From Echinarachnius parma (taxonomy: Eukaryota > Echinodermata > Echinoidea > Clypeasteroida > Echinarachniidae): a stretch of DNA of 64,000 nt. The notes under the pieces were generated by a model. It saw nothing but the letters and a program-made list of their open reading frames with translations, did not search any database and was not told the origin of the DNA. Position numbers and translations under genes: made by a program. Positions 21,862-34,444 of this stretch are shown piece after piece. Every line of letters starts with the position of its first letter. The first letter of the stretch is position 1. The stretch lies in assembly GCA_037951105.1 (NCBI GenBank), contig JBAMJV010008503.1:1-64000 (forward strand). Direction: 5' to 3'.

Positions 21862-22398
21862 TGATGATCACAGTGTAGACACAATATGAACATAGCGTAG
21901 ACACAATATGAACAGTGTATGTATAATATGAACACACCTAGTGTAGACACAATATTGACACAGTGTAGACAAAATATGAACCCAATGTAGACACAATATG
22001 AAAACAGTGTAGATACAATATGGACACAGTGTAGACACAATATGAACACAGTGTAGACACAATATTAACACAGTGTAGACACAATATTAACACAGTGTAG
22101 ACACAATATGAACACAGTATATACACAATACGAGCACAATTTGTACACAATTATGCAAACAGTGTAGACATAAAATAAACACTTTGTAGACACAATATGA
22201 ACACAGAGTAGAAACGATATGAACACAGTGTAGACACAATATGAACACAGTGTAGACACGATATGAACACAGATTAGACACAATATGAACACAGTGTATA
22301 CACGATATGAACACAGTGTAGACACAATATTAACACAGTGTAGACACAATATGAGCACAATGTAGACACAATATGAACACACTGTGTCGACCATGTAA
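21862..22398. repeat. 22-bp minisatellite, about 24 units
   Basis: The unit is GTAGACACAATATGAACACA plus GT, with single-base variants (TATTAACACA, GATATGAACA). It lies in the presumed intron upstream of the - strand exon. The long Cys/His/Val-rich frames across it arise because 22 is not a multiple of three and all three frames happen to be open. Confidence 0.95.
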
Positions 22399-22419
22399 TA
22401 TTGGAGCGTTTAAATAGCC

Positions 22420-22720
22420 TCGACACTCGTCACACTGTGATCAGAATGTGATGCACAGTGTGATGCACAGTTTAAGCACACTATGAAACACAACGTGAGC
22501 GCACTGTAATACACACAATGATGCACAGTGTGAGCACACTATTTTAAACAATGAACACTGGTGTATCACAGTACACTTACAGTGTATTCACAATGTGGTC
22601 ACAGTGTGTTGACAATGTTCCAACGCTCCCAGTGTGTTCACACTGTGCCACACTATGAACGCAGGGCGTATCACAGTGCACTTACAGTTTATGCACAGTG
22701 TTTGATTGGAGTTCAGATTG
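22420..22720. repeat. Degenerate CACAGTGTG repeats beside the minisatellite
   Basis: Many CACAGTGTG, CACAATGTG and CACACTGTG words in both orientations suggest an older, decayed tandem array with inverted segments. Confidence 0.6.
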
Positions 22721-22799
22721 TTCCTTATTATAAGCATTACTTGCAAATTACCCGTCTACAGATCTTCCGTCTCCAGATCTTAGTGTGATTATAGTGTAT

Positions 22800-23930
22800 G
22801 TTGGGTTTTTTACTCGTTATTCTTGTATCTGTCCTGTAGAAAAACATTTGGTTAATTAATTGAGTTTCTGTTTGTATGGTTTTAATATGGAAAAGTTGTT
22901 GTTAATGTAACAGGGGAAACATTTTTAGTTGAGTAGGTTATTGAATGTTATTTATTTGGTCAGCAGTTCATTAACATTCAGTGACACATTCAATCACTCA
23001 ATATACAATTTAACATATTCAAAGAAAAAACATGATGCTTGATAAGTGTTGATGTAGTTACGTATTATTCCATTTCATTACAACAAATATACATTGAATA
23101 GAAAAAGGTGTAATCTTGTATTTTGATTAAGAGCCCTGGTATAACATGAGGAATGTGTTTCTGGAAGATGTAAATTATTGTTGGTATTATTAGTAATGAT
23201 TTTTTGTTATCGTGTGGAACTTACACGGTTATTTATTATAGATTATACTACAATAATGCTATTTATTATATAGTTCAAATGTAAAAACAATTTTGTCGAA
23301 CACATAAAGAAATTTTAATCTACAAAGGAACACAATTAATACATATTTACATGATAATTATGATAAAAATGTAATTAATGGAAGTCGAAGTTAAGAGTAT
23401 TTATGACATACGTAATAAAATATATACTTTTTACAGTTATGCACCATATAGTACAAGGTACGAACAACAAGACAATCAAAAAACAATTCCACTCGAAAGA
23501 GGACTTATTGAACATTAACTGACACATGCGCATACACGAACAACCCTGAGCAAACATTGCTCTAGCGGCTAATATACAAACTGTCACCAGCATTGCCCTT
23601 TTATTTTTATATCCATTTTATGGATCAATACATTTTTATCCAGGTTAATGGATTGTGTTAGTAAAACGCGTTACCACCAGTCCATTATTATTGTTATTAC
23701 ATTTTAACTCTTTTAACTGCTCTACATATATTTGTTTAGTTGTCTGTTTTAGTTTAGTTTAGTTGTAAGCTTTGATCATGATTTTGTGCGTATGTTTGCC
23801 TTATTTGTGTCATGTACCTAGAGTTCTTTTTTATCACTTATATTTTAATTTTTTTTTGTCAAAATGCCTGTGGAAAAGATTGCAATAAATGTCAAATACA
23901 AGTGTTAATTGATTGACAATTGAAAGATAT
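22800..23930. other. AT-rich non-coding
   Basis: No exon or RNA found. The stretch 23640-23905 ends with AATAAA-type text and looks like the 3' end of an unrelated retroelement or transcript, but no coding part is recognisable. Confidence 0.4.
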
Positions 23931-23935
23931 ACATA

Positions 23936-25632
23936 GATTATTGAGTCCTAATTTAGGGGAGGAAGATGAAATTGGACCAGATAGTTACTGTTATACATCT
24001 GAAGAATTTAATTCATGTTTAAACTCGTTTAAAGCTCATTCTAAAGTGTATTTTACATCTAGTATTTTTTCATATTAATTGTAGTATTCTAAGTAAGAAT
24101 TATGATGCAATATGTTCGCTTTTAGATAGTATTGACGTGCAGTTTTCTGCAATAGGTTTTACTGAAACTTAGATTAAGGAGGCTGACTCGTTTATAATTT
24201 GAATAATTATCCGTTTTTATTGAATGAAAGGCAAGGTAAGAGAGGAGGAGGCGTAGGAATATTATTAAATTATAAAGTGAAATATAAACAACGCACATAT
24301 TTAGATGTTAATAATGATTTTTTTGAGTCAATATTAATTAAAATGGAAAAGGTAAAAAAGAATGCTTTAATTGGTGTGATCTATCGGCCTCCAAATCAAC
24401 CAGTGCAATCGTTTTTAAATATTTTAGAAAAAGTTTTGAATGTTGTACATAGAGAAAATAAAGATATATATTATATGACCTATAAAGATACTGGTGTGCG
24501 ATTGGTCAAAATGCTGTCACGTGACCATCGCTACAAGGATGAGAAGCGTTATATTGACCGATCAGTCAATATAACGCCGTTATATTGACCGGTGACGTAA
24601 TTTACGTCACAATGGGTGTGTGAAGATGAACAATGTGCGCGTATTAGCATCCTGGCACGCGCAGCGTTGTTAAGCTTTCTACGGAGATTGCGAGATCCGA
24701 AAGAAAATTTGAAAGGAAAGTCGAATAAAGAAGCATTTTGCGCAGCATTTCGATAACAACACACTGTTCTACTGGAAGGATTTCGATTTAATCTAATGAT
24801 TTTCCTTTGTCCATAATTTTATTTCAACACCAAATTTATATTTATCTTGATTTGTATCTATATAGGTCATCATAATATAACAGATATTGACTTTTTCCTT
24901 CGGGAACCATATAACATTTCATTTCCCTTGGGGAGTTATATTTTTGTCTCGGAATACTATATTTTTCCTCAGCGCTACGCGCTTCGGAAAAATATAATGT
25001 CCCTCGACACAAATATAACTTCCCTCGAGGATCTCAAATGTTATATTGCCGCTCAAGACAGTCAATATCTGTATAATATTTAATGGGCGATTTTAATATT
25101 AATTTATTTGATGTTAATTCTTGCTAATCTGTTGATGATTTTTTAGATTTATTGATGAAAAATTTGTTATATCCTGTGATTCATTGTCCCACTCGAATTA
25201 CGGATAGGTCTTGTACTTTAATTGATAATATATTTACAAATAATTTAGAAGATGTTTGGTGTGGAACAATTATAAGTGATGTGAGTGACCATTTGCCAGT
25301 ATTTTTAATAAATAAAAAACAGAGTATACAAGATGGAGATAATACCTTTGTTATACGTGATATAACTGAAGAAAATACTGGGAAATTTGTTTATAAAATT
25401 TATAATTTTGATTGGTCTATATGTTCTAATGATCCTAACTATAACTATGAACGTTTTGTAAAGCGATATATTTATATTTTTAATAAATGCTTTTCTTTGA
25501 AACAATGTAAAAGGAGAACAAATATAATAATCCATGGTTCACTAAAGACTTACGTAAAATGTGTTTTTAAAAATGTGATTTATATAAGAAGTATTTAAAA
25601 AATCGAATTGATTGTAAGAAAGATAAATACAA
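23936..25632 (+). pseudogene. LINE, endonuclease part (interrupted)
   Basis: The frames code for an APE-type endonuclease as found in CR1/Jockey LINEs: INCSILSKNYDAICSLL and FTETWIK-like text near 24075-24180, GGGVGILL and LIGVIYRPP in the frame 24199-24475, then MGDFNINL at 25083 and IDNIFTN, SDVSDHLPVF in 25152-25598. The enzyme nicks target DNA to prime reverse transcription. A 0.6-kb insert splits it before MGDFN. The linker ends at 25632, where the 8.8-kb composite begins, and resumes at 34445. Several stops and shifts mark it as dead. Confidence 0.85.
24476..25082. mobile_element. Insert splitting the LINE endonuclease
   Basis: The endonuclease text stops near 24475 and resumes with MGDFNINL at 25083, so about 0.6 kb is foreign. 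Inside are GTTATATTGAC/GTCAATATAAC inverted pairs (24547-24574), a 19-bp palindrome around TGACGTAATTTACGTCA (24592-24610), and repeated boxes such as CGCTACGCGCTTCGG. Exact ends and target duplication cannot be fixed by eye. Confidence 0.65.
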
Positions 25633-26239
25633 CTAGATGTTGAATTCGTCACGTTTGACGAATTAAGGTTATACATATTGACATTTCGATATGATGATAA
25701 TTGACTTTTCAACGCGTAATATGATGATGTCATAACATTTACTTGGCATAAATGAATGACACAAAATAGGGTAACAATATTAATTCATTACATTCAATTG
25801 TTATCAAATGGGGAGTGGGAAGCTCTTAAATTTACCAAAATGACTGTAAAATGGCTCTGTACCTGACGTCTTATTTCAACCATATCACACCTTTCCTTTG
25901 GCCAATTTTTACCCGGTTTTCAGTATGTTAAAGCTGAGTTTCCGCTACATTAACACGATTTTCGATTTTATTTCACGATTAGAGCACGGGAACAGGTCGT
26001 AATTGAAGGTTGAACTTTTGTTTTACTTTATCGTGCACTGTGATGACTTTACAAAATCTGATTGGCCATTGTTAGATATGTAAACATATGTGCAACTCAT
26101 ACTCTTTCAGAATATGAAAAAAATATTTGTATATATCCATGTATCAAAGAAGTTGTGACCGTTAAGAGAAATGCATGTTTGACCAAATTTAGCCAATTTT
26201 CACACTCTTTGCGCGATTTCAACTTTAACCGGTCAATTC

Positions 26240-26880
26240 GATGGCTTTAGAAGATTTACTCGGCATAAATGAGGTATGAATTCGTATCTACAACTCATAA
26301 TATATCCGAATATTAAAAAAAAATGGGTGTTTGTGAGCTTTTTGAAAAGTTATGGCCGAATACAAAAAGGATGTTTTCACCATATTTTGCCAATTATTTG
26401 TTTTGAATTGTTCGCCGTTAGATGGCGCTATTCAGACTTAGCCAATTTTCACACTCGTGCGCTATTTAAATTTTAACGGTCAATATGATGACTTTGTAAC
26501 ATCTACTCGGCATAAATGAGGTATGAATTCGCATCTACAACTCATTATCTTTCCGGATATTCAAAGAAATTTGGGAGTTTGAGGACTTTTAAAAAAGTTA
26601 TGGCCGATAAGAGACCAGACTTAGGAAATTTTCACGCTCGTGCGCTATTTAATTTTTAACCGTCAATATGATGACTTTGTAACATTTACTCGGCATAAAT
26701 GAGGTATGAATTCGCATTTACAACTCATAATCTATCCGAATATTCAAATAAAAATGGGTTTTTGTGGACTTAAAAAAAAGTTATGCCCGAATAAAAAAAT
26801 TGTTGTTTTTGAGCATTTTCAGATTTTAAGATCCTTAGACGGGCGCGTACGCGCTTGTTACGTAGCGCATGCGCATGCGC
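26240..26880 (+). repeat. Core tandem repeats of about 0.2 kb
   Basis: The text GGTCAATATGATGACTTTGT, CTCGGCATAAATGAGGTATG, CTCATAATCTATCCG and GTTATGGCCGAATA recurs three to four times here and once each in units 2 (about 32000-32140) and 3 (about 33645-33790). Confidence 0.8.
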
Positions 26881-26951
26881 ATAATCGGAAAAGTTGCCAC
26901 TTACAGTTTTTTTTATTAAAAACGGTAGCCAAAAAGTAATTTTCCTTTTAA

Positions 26952-27338
26952 AGGTGCACCTGTAAAGTGTCTAACGGCACACAAATTAATTTGAGCTTCC
27001 ACATTTCTCTTCTAACGTGTTGTTTGGCTTATGGTAAGAGAAGAATACAATAGGGTTAGATTTGTTCAATTATTACTCCTCTAGTATGACGAAATCTATC
27101 ATTGATAATCATTCAGCTCAAGAGCGTTAGTGAACGGTCATAATCCTCATAGACGTCATATATACAGTAATTCGTTGGAAAAGCTGACACAAATTTTCGC
27201 TTTTTTAACCAAGAAAGCAGTGCTAATTTCCAATGAAACTTTCATACATCATCCGGACATATCTTACAATGATGGTGGTATAAAATTGAAGTCTCAAATG
27301 TAATTTTGGGCAATATCTGACACTTGACAGGTGCACCT
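26952..27338. mobile_element. TTAA MITE, family T2, copy 1
   Basis: Begins AGGTGCACCTGTAAAGTGTC, ends with the near-exact inverse, flanked by TTAA (26948-26951 and 27339-27342). Non-coding. It is repeated at 28907, 30427 and, independently, 56447. Confidence 0.85.
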
Positions 27339-28906
27339 TTAAAGTAACCACTCACAATGGCTTTAAGTGTGCCGAACTGTCCTCGAGAAGGAAACATAAA
27401 ACATAATTAATGACATAATTATTGAAACTATATAAATCAGAACCGAACTAAAACGGAAACATGGAAAATGGTACGACACCTTGTTTGTAAGCTAAAGGTC
27501 ATTCATATAACGGCAGAACAAGAGATTGGGGGACCGTACCCCGAACACTTTAGCCAGATGAAAGTTCTCACTTTGATAAGAAAGGTATGTATTGTAATAC
27601 TTAGCTTTAAACTTAATTTCAAAATTTATTAAAAAAGAGAACTTAGTATTTTGCCACTGCCAAAAACTAACAACGTGTATACTAAATTTGAACCGGCCTT
27701 TGTGAACCATCTGTTATTTAATGGAGACCACCCAGGAGTGTTCACACAGATTTTAAAATGAATTTAAAATTGTCGAAGGCAATGTGTAGTCTCGGAGGGA
27801 AAAGTATTCAAAAGAAACTTTTCACATAATTTGAGATTTTATTGAATTTAACTTCAATGATAATTATTACATTTCCTTGACGATATAACAAGTTATGCAT
27901 TTACAGATATACTTGAGTGTTGGTACATCCCAAATTGACACATTGCGAGGGTTCTGGTTGGTTTTGTTTCCATTTGCAAGTTCATTTAATAAAACATGTG
28001 AAATGTGAATTATACCCTTTAGAATACTCTCATAGTTGAGTTTGAATCGTTTGCATTCGAAAACGAGGTTGGCCTCAAAATGTACTCTAAACTAAATATT
28101 TCGGATTTGTTTATCTTCATTGGACCGTGCTTAATATTTGATACCAGGTTATTATGATAAGATCATAGTTTCAGTCACTAAAGTAGACCTTGACAAAATA
28201 CTCAAATATATCTTTAAACACACTTTAATGTTGTATACTAAATATATGAATGTAAAAAAGTCACAAAAATCAAATAATGACTTTCCATTATTGTAAATCC
28301 AACTGATAATTTAATTTTAACTTAGAAGCTCTGTAAAATACCCCCTGCAAAAGATTCTCAGTCGACCATTCGGGATTTTAAGACGCAAAAGGAAAAGAAT
28401 CTTTCTACAAAGATCAGTGTGGATAGAGCTACTGTTATTCTTCAATGGAAAGAGAAGGGAACCCAATGGTAGACTACCCACAAAGACTGAGGATTATGAT
28501 CGAGATATAGATATTTAGATATGAGATAGATAGATAAATGATAGATATATCAGTTTTTATTGAACACATAAAATAAACAAGACTGTAGTCCGAGGACTAA
28601 AGTGATTTGCGTACAACAACAAATATATACACATTCATGAATAAATATATATATTACAACACAATATAAATGTTACTTAACATCCAAATATAACAAAATA
28701 ATATATATTTATGAATGCATTTGGCAAGATAAACACTAACATGGTAGCCTAAAAGCACTAATTTGAGCACTTATTTAAGTAAAGAATTGATATAAGCGCT
28801 GATATGGATAACAATTTAATCTTCATTTATATAATTATAAGAGGTTCGGTAAACCTTACAGTTTTTTTAATTAAAAACGGTAGCCAAAAAGTAATTTTCC
28901 TTTTAA

Positions 28907-29293
28907 AGGTGCACCTGTAAAGTGTCTAACTGCACACAAATTAATTTGAGCTTCCACATTTCTCTTCTACCGTGTTGTTTGGCTTATGGTAAGAGAAGAA
29001 TAAAATAGGGTTAGATTATTTCAATTATTACTTCTCTAGTATGACGATATCTATCATTGATATTCATTCAGCTCGAGAGAGTTAGTGAACGGTCATAATC
29101 CTCATAGACGTCATATATACAGTAATTCGTTGGAAAAGCTGACACAAATTTTCGCTTTTTTAACCAAGAAAGCAGTACTATTTTCCAATGAAACTTTCAT
29201 ACATCCTTCGGACATATCTTACAATGATGGTGGTATAAGATTGAAGTCTGAAATGCAATTTTGGGCAATATCTGACACTTGACAGGTGCACCT
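28907..29293. mobile_element. TTAA MITE T2, copy 2
   Basis: Same ends and TTAA flanks as copy 1 (28903-28906 and 29294-29297). It was carried along by block duplication and was not inserted independently. Confidence 0.85.
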
Positions 29294-30426
29294 TTAAAGT
29301 AACCATGGCTACAAGTGTGCCGAACTGGCCTCGAGAAGGAAACATAAAACATAATTAATGACATAATTATTGAAACTATATAAATCTGAACCGAACTAAA
29401 ACGGAAACATGGAAAATGGCACGCCACCTTGTTTGTAAGCTAAAGGTCATTCATATAACGGCGGAACAATGAGATTGGGGGACTGTACCCCAAACACTTT
29501 AGCCAGATGAAAGTTCTCACTTTGATAGGAATGGTATGTATTGTAATACTTAGCTTTAAGCTTAATTTTAAAATTTATTAAAAAAGAGAACTTGGTATTT
29601 TGCCACTGCCAAAAACTAACAACGTGTATACAAAGTTTGAACCGGCCTTTGTGAACCATCTGTTATTTAATGGAGACAACCCAGGAGTGTTCACACAGAT
29701 TTTAAAATGAATTTAAAATTATCGAAAGCAATGTGTAGTCTCGGAATGAAAAGTATTCAAAAGAAACTTTTCACATAATTTTAGACTTTTACTGAATTTA
29801 ACTTCAGTGATAATTATTACATTTCCTTGACGATATAACAAGTTATGCATTTACAGATATACTTGAGTGTTGGTATATCCCAAATTGACTCATTATGAGG
29901 GTTCTGGTTGGTTTTGATTCCATTTGCAAGTTCATTTAATAAAACATGTGAAATGTGAATTATTCCCTTTAGAATACTCTCATAGTTGAGTTTGAATCGT
30001 TTGCATTCGAAAACGAGGTTGGCCTCAAAATGTACTCTAAACTAAATATTTCGGATTTGTTTATCTTCATTGGACCGTGCTTAATATTTGATACCAGGTT
30101 ATTATGATAAGATCATAGTTTCAGTCACTAAAGTAGACAACAAATATATACACATTCATGAATAAATATATATATTACAACACAATATAAATGTTACTTA
30201 ACATCCAAATATAACAAAATAATATATATTTATGAATGCATTTGGCAAGATAAACACTAACATGTTAGCCTAAAAGCACTAATTTGAGCACTTATTTGAG
30301 TAAAGAATTGATATAAGCGCTGATATGGATAACAATTTAATCTTCATTTATATAATTTATAAGAGGTTCGGTAAACCTTACAGTTTTTTATTAAAAACGG
30401 TAGCCAAAAAGTAATTTTCCTTTTAA

Positions 30427-30813
30427 AGGTGCACCTGTAAAGTGTCTAACTGCACACAAATTAATTTTAGCTTCCACATTTCTCTTCTACCGTGTTGTTT
30501 GGCTTATGGTAAGAGAAGAATAAAATAGGGTTAGATTTTTTCAATTATTACTTCTCTAGTATGACGATATCTATCATTGATATTCATTCAGCTCGAGAGA
30601 GTTAGTGAACGGTCATAATCCTCATAGACGTCATATATACAGTAATTCGTTGGAAAAGCTGACACAAATTTTCGCTTTTTTAACCAAGAAAGCAGTACTA
30701 TTTTCCAATGAAACTTTCATACATCCTTCGGACATATCTTACAATGATGGTGGTATAAGATTGAAGTCTGAAATGTAATTTTGGGCAATATCTGACACTT
30801 GACAGGTGCACCT
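30427..30813. mobile_element. TTAA MITE T2, copy 3
   Basis: Same ends and TTAA flanks (30423-30426 and 30814-30817). It is closer to copy 2 than to copy 1, as expected if the 1521-base tandem duplication was the later event. Confidence 0.85.
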
Positions 30814-31070
30814 TTAAAGTAACCACTCACAATGGCTACAAGTGTGCCGAACTGGCCTCGAGAAGGAAACATAAATCATAATTAATGACATAATTATCGA
30901 AACTATATAAATCAGAACCGAACTAAAACGGAAACATGTTCTAAGTTAGACCAAGATCTATCATCTGGCAAAGTTTCAGGACAATAGCTGCACCCGTTCT
31001 TGAGGTATCCGACGAACAAAATTCTTGTTTTCGTGTCTCTATGCACTTGCATATAGACACAAAAACAACA

Positions 31071-32799
31071 CTAGATTTTGAATTCGTCACTTTTGACGAA
31101 TTAATGTTATACGTATCGAATTCTTATGATAAAAGCATTATTCCAAAAATAACTACTCAATCATTCACTTTTGACGAATTAATGTTATACGTATCGAATT
31201 CTTATGATAAAAGCATTATTCCAAAAATAACTACTCAATCATCATATGAATAATTTCACATACTCCCCCAATAAAAAGTAAAAAAGAAGAAAAAAAGAAA
31301 TTAAACAAATATTGCCTTGGATTCGAACCCACGACCCTTAGATCTTGTGTCACAAATTATACCGCGAGACCAACATTAGATCTCTTAATGAAAATTCGGA
31401 AATCGGGAAAGATACATCAGTGATTGCACACTGCATTTGTCATTGTAACAGTGAATTATTTGACCTTATTTGAACATAATTTACATATCCTTAATGCCAT
31501 TTTCATAATCCGATATTATCTTATGAACATTTTCCTTTCATTATACCATACATGTGTGCTGAATTTCATGTCCGCGGCGTACGTGGTTATTGAGTATTCA
31601 TGCTTGATTTATTTGACCTTTAACGGTAAATATGACAATGAAATATGCATTTTCGCGATTTGGTGTTAACTTATGAAATGATGGGCTTGAAAATCCCTAT
31701 CTACATGCGAAATCTCAAATTGATAGCATAATTCCTTCAGCAGTTATGTCGATAACATACGTTTTGGCTAACCCTCAATTTGTAACAGATTTGGACTCTT
31801 ATTTACAATCAAACAATTCATCAGGATCCATTGAACAAAACTAAACGGTGTGAATAGATTGCGAATAGAGCAGAACATCAGCTACGAAATATCAAAATTT
31901 GGGAGTACATTGATGGAGAATAAGTGAGATATGGTCAATAGTCCGCTGTGATCGATTTCAACATTGACTGAAATTGATTAAAATTCGCATTTTCAACTTT
32001 AACCGTCAATATGATGACTTTATAACATTTACTCGGCATAAATGAGGTATGAATTCGTATCTACAACTCATAATCTATCCGAATATTACAAGAAAATTGG
32101 ATGTTTGTGGACTTTTTAAAAAGTTATGGCCGAATAAAAAAAAGATGTTTTTACCATATTTTTCAAATTTGCGTGCGCGCGTAATTTTGACTTTGACGCG
32201 CGCGTACTCCGTTATTATGAGTCAAGAATGGCTGAAATTGATAGGGTGCATTGAGGAATGTGTGAGGATTGCAAAACATGAGAAAAAACGACACTTTTCC
32301 TAATCATTCCCGTTACGCGCGCAAATACGCGCACGCCGACGCGCACGCGCGGAATTTTCTGAAACGCTTAAAATTGTCTGAAACATATAGTAAATTACTC
32401 GGGTTGGGGTTTTGAGCATTTTTTGACATTTTTTTTCATTTGACGGACGCGTACGTGCGCGTCTCCGAGTGTAATTGCACGCGCATGAGCTTAAAAGATG
32501 ACCATTGACCCGATTAATATTGATGCGAAATTTGAATTGAAATTGATAAATCATGACTGAGATATGATGATTATTAACATTTGACAAAATGGCGTCCTGA
32601 TGACGTCATATTAATGTGACGTCACTGAAAAAGTTGGCAGATCTAAGTTAGATCATGATCTATCATCATGTGAAGATTCATGACAATTGATTCATGTGAT
32701 CTTGAGATATGCGACGAACAAAATTGATGGGAAGAATAAATAAATAATAAAAATTCGAACAAAATCAATAGGTTATACATATGTATATGTATAACCTAA
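31071..32799 (+). mobile_element. Composite unit 2
   Basis: Shares start, tRNA-like segment, core repeat, CpG-rich CGCGCG stretch and 3' hairpin with unit 3. A 78-base stretch with the 5' hairpin (31086-31163) is tandemly doubled (31164-31241). Confidence 0.65.
31314..31387 (-). ncRNA. tRNA-like segment in unit 2
   Basis: On the - strand a pol III A-box-like TGGTCTCGCGGTATAA is followed about 30 bases later by the B box GGGTTCGAATCC. The layout is that of a tRNA or a SINE head, but the arms do not all pair cleanly, so I call it tRNA-derived and not a functional tRNA. Confidence 0.55.
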
Positions 32800-34444
32800 C
32801 TAGATTTTGAATTCGTCACTTTTGACGAATTAAGGTTATACATATCGATTTATTTTGATAAAAGGATGATTCCAAAAATAACTACTCAATCATCATATCA
32901 ATAATAATAGATTCCCCCCCCCCCTGAAAAAAGAGGGAAAAAAAAGAAAAAAAGAAAGTTAAAAAATATTGCCTTGGATTCGAACCCACGACCCTTCGAT
33001 CTTGTGTCACAAATTATACCGCGAGACCAACATTAGATCTCTTAACGATAATGGGAAATCGGGAAAGATACATCAGCGAATGCACTCTGCATTTGTCATT
33101 GTAACAGTGAGTTATTTGACCTTTGATCCTAATTTACATATCCTTAACGCCATTTTCATAATCCGATCTTATCTTATGAACATTTTGCCTTTCATTATAA
33201 CATACATGTGTGCTGAATTGCATGTCCGCGGCGTACGTGGTTATTGAGTATTCATGCTTGATTTATTTGACCTTTGACGGTAAATATGACAATGAAATAT
33301 GCATTTTCGCGATTTGGTGTTAACTTATGAAATGATGGGCTTGATAATCCCTATTCACATGCGAAATCTCAAATTGATAGCATAATTCCTTCAGCAGTTA
33401 TATGTCGATAACATACGTTTTGGCTAACCCTCAATTTGTAACAGATTTGAACTCTTATTTCCAATCAAACAATTCATTGAACAAAACTAAATGGTGTGAA
33501 TAGATTGCGAATAGAGCAGAACATCAGCTACGATATATCAAAATTTGGGAGTACATTGATGGAAAATAAGTGAGATATGGTCAAAAGTACACTGTGATCG
33601 ATTTCAACATTGATTGAAATTGAGTAAAATTCGCATTTTCAACTTTAACCGTCAATACGATGACTTTATAACATTTACTCGGAATAAATGAGGTATGAAT
33701 TCGTATCTACAACTCATAATCTATCCGAATATTAAAAGAAAATATGGTATTTGTGGACTTTTAAAAAAGTTATGGCCGAATAAAAAAAGTATGTTTTTAC
33801 CATATTTTGCCAATTTGCGTGCGCGCTAATTTTGACTTTGACGCGCGCGTACTCCGTTATTATGAGTTAACAATGACTCAAATTTATAGGGTGTGTTGAG
33901 GGATCTATAAGGAATGCAAAACATGTGAAAAAACGACAATTTTACTATTAATTCGCGTTACGCGCGCAAATACGCGCGCGCCGACGCGCACGCGCGGAAT
34001 TTTTTGAAACGCTTAAAATTGTCTGAAACATATAGTAAATTACTCGGGTTGAGGTTTTGAGCATTTTTTGACATTTTTTTTCATTTGACGGACGCGTACG
34101 CGCGCGTCTCCGAGTGGAATTGCACGCGCATGAGCTTAAAAGATGCCCATTGACCTGATTAATATTGATGCGAAATTTGAATTGAAATTGATATTTCATG
34201 ACTGAGATATGATGATTATTAAAATTTGACAAAATGGCGTCCTGATGACGTCACAGTCATGTGACGTCACTGAAAAAGTGGGCAGTTCTAAGTTAGAACA
34301 TGCTCTATCATCATGTGAAGATTCATGATATTTGATTCATCTGATCTTGAGATAATCGACGAACAAAATTGATGGGAAGAATAAATAAATAATAAAAATT
34401 CGAACAAAATCAATAGGTTATACATATGTATATGTATAACCTAA
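32800..34444 (+). mobile_element. Composite unit 3
   Basis: About 1.65 kb and largely colinear with unit 2. It ends with the hairpin GGTTATACATAT/ATGTATAACC and CTAA exactly at the LINE junction. Confidence 0.65.
32971..33044 (-). ncRNA. tRNA-like segment in unit 3
   Basis: Second copy of the A-box/B-box segment, nearly identical to that in unit 2 (one change next to the B box). It moved with the unit. Confidence 0.55.

Larger units (their letters stand above)
26900..30936 (+). repeat. Near-triplicate block around T2 (26900, 28858, 30378)
   Basis: The block starting CTTACAGTTTTT, containing T2 and the text to AGTAGAC, occurs at 26900-28187, 28858-30137 and (truncated) 30378-30936. The 240-base linker beginning CAACAAATATATACACATTC occurs at 28617 and 30138, giving a true tandem period of 1521 bases for the last two. 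Confidence 0.85.
25633..31070 (+). mobile_element. Composite unit 1, with internal repeats
   Basis: Starts with the shared 5' hairpin (AATTCGTCA/TGACGAATT type) and ends near a second hairpin type (TGTCTCTATGCA/TGCATATAGACA, 31033-31058). It is longer than the other units because it carries tandem core repeats (26240-26880) and a 1.3-1.5-kb block repeated nearly three times, each with a T2 MITE. Confidence 0.55.
25633..34444 (+). mobile_element. 8.8-kb composite of tandem Helitron-like units
   Basis: The LINE linker reads into ...AAATACAA at 25632 and resumes TAAGTATAG at 34445, in frame (Lys-Tyr, Arg-Asn follow), so the borders are exact and the insertion lies between A and T. Three head-to-tail units begin CTAGAT(T/G)TTGAATTCGTCAC at 25633, 31071 and 32800. 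Units 2 and 3 end in a hairpin built on GGTTATACATAT and its inverse, followed by CTAA at 32799 and 34444. A 3' hairpin followed by CTRR and an A/T target are Helitron-like. The expected 5' TC is absent, so the class is an inference. No Rep/helicase is encoded. Confidence 0.6.

Noticed and set aside
21582..22394. Several long Cys/His/Val-rich frames on the - strand
   Set aside because: They are readings of the 22-bp minisatellite, which is open in all three frames by chance. Only the non-repeat part at 21600-21773 was kept.
31314..33044. Functional tRNA genes
   Set aside because: A and B boxes are present but the arms do not pair fully, and both copies lie at the same place in mobile units.
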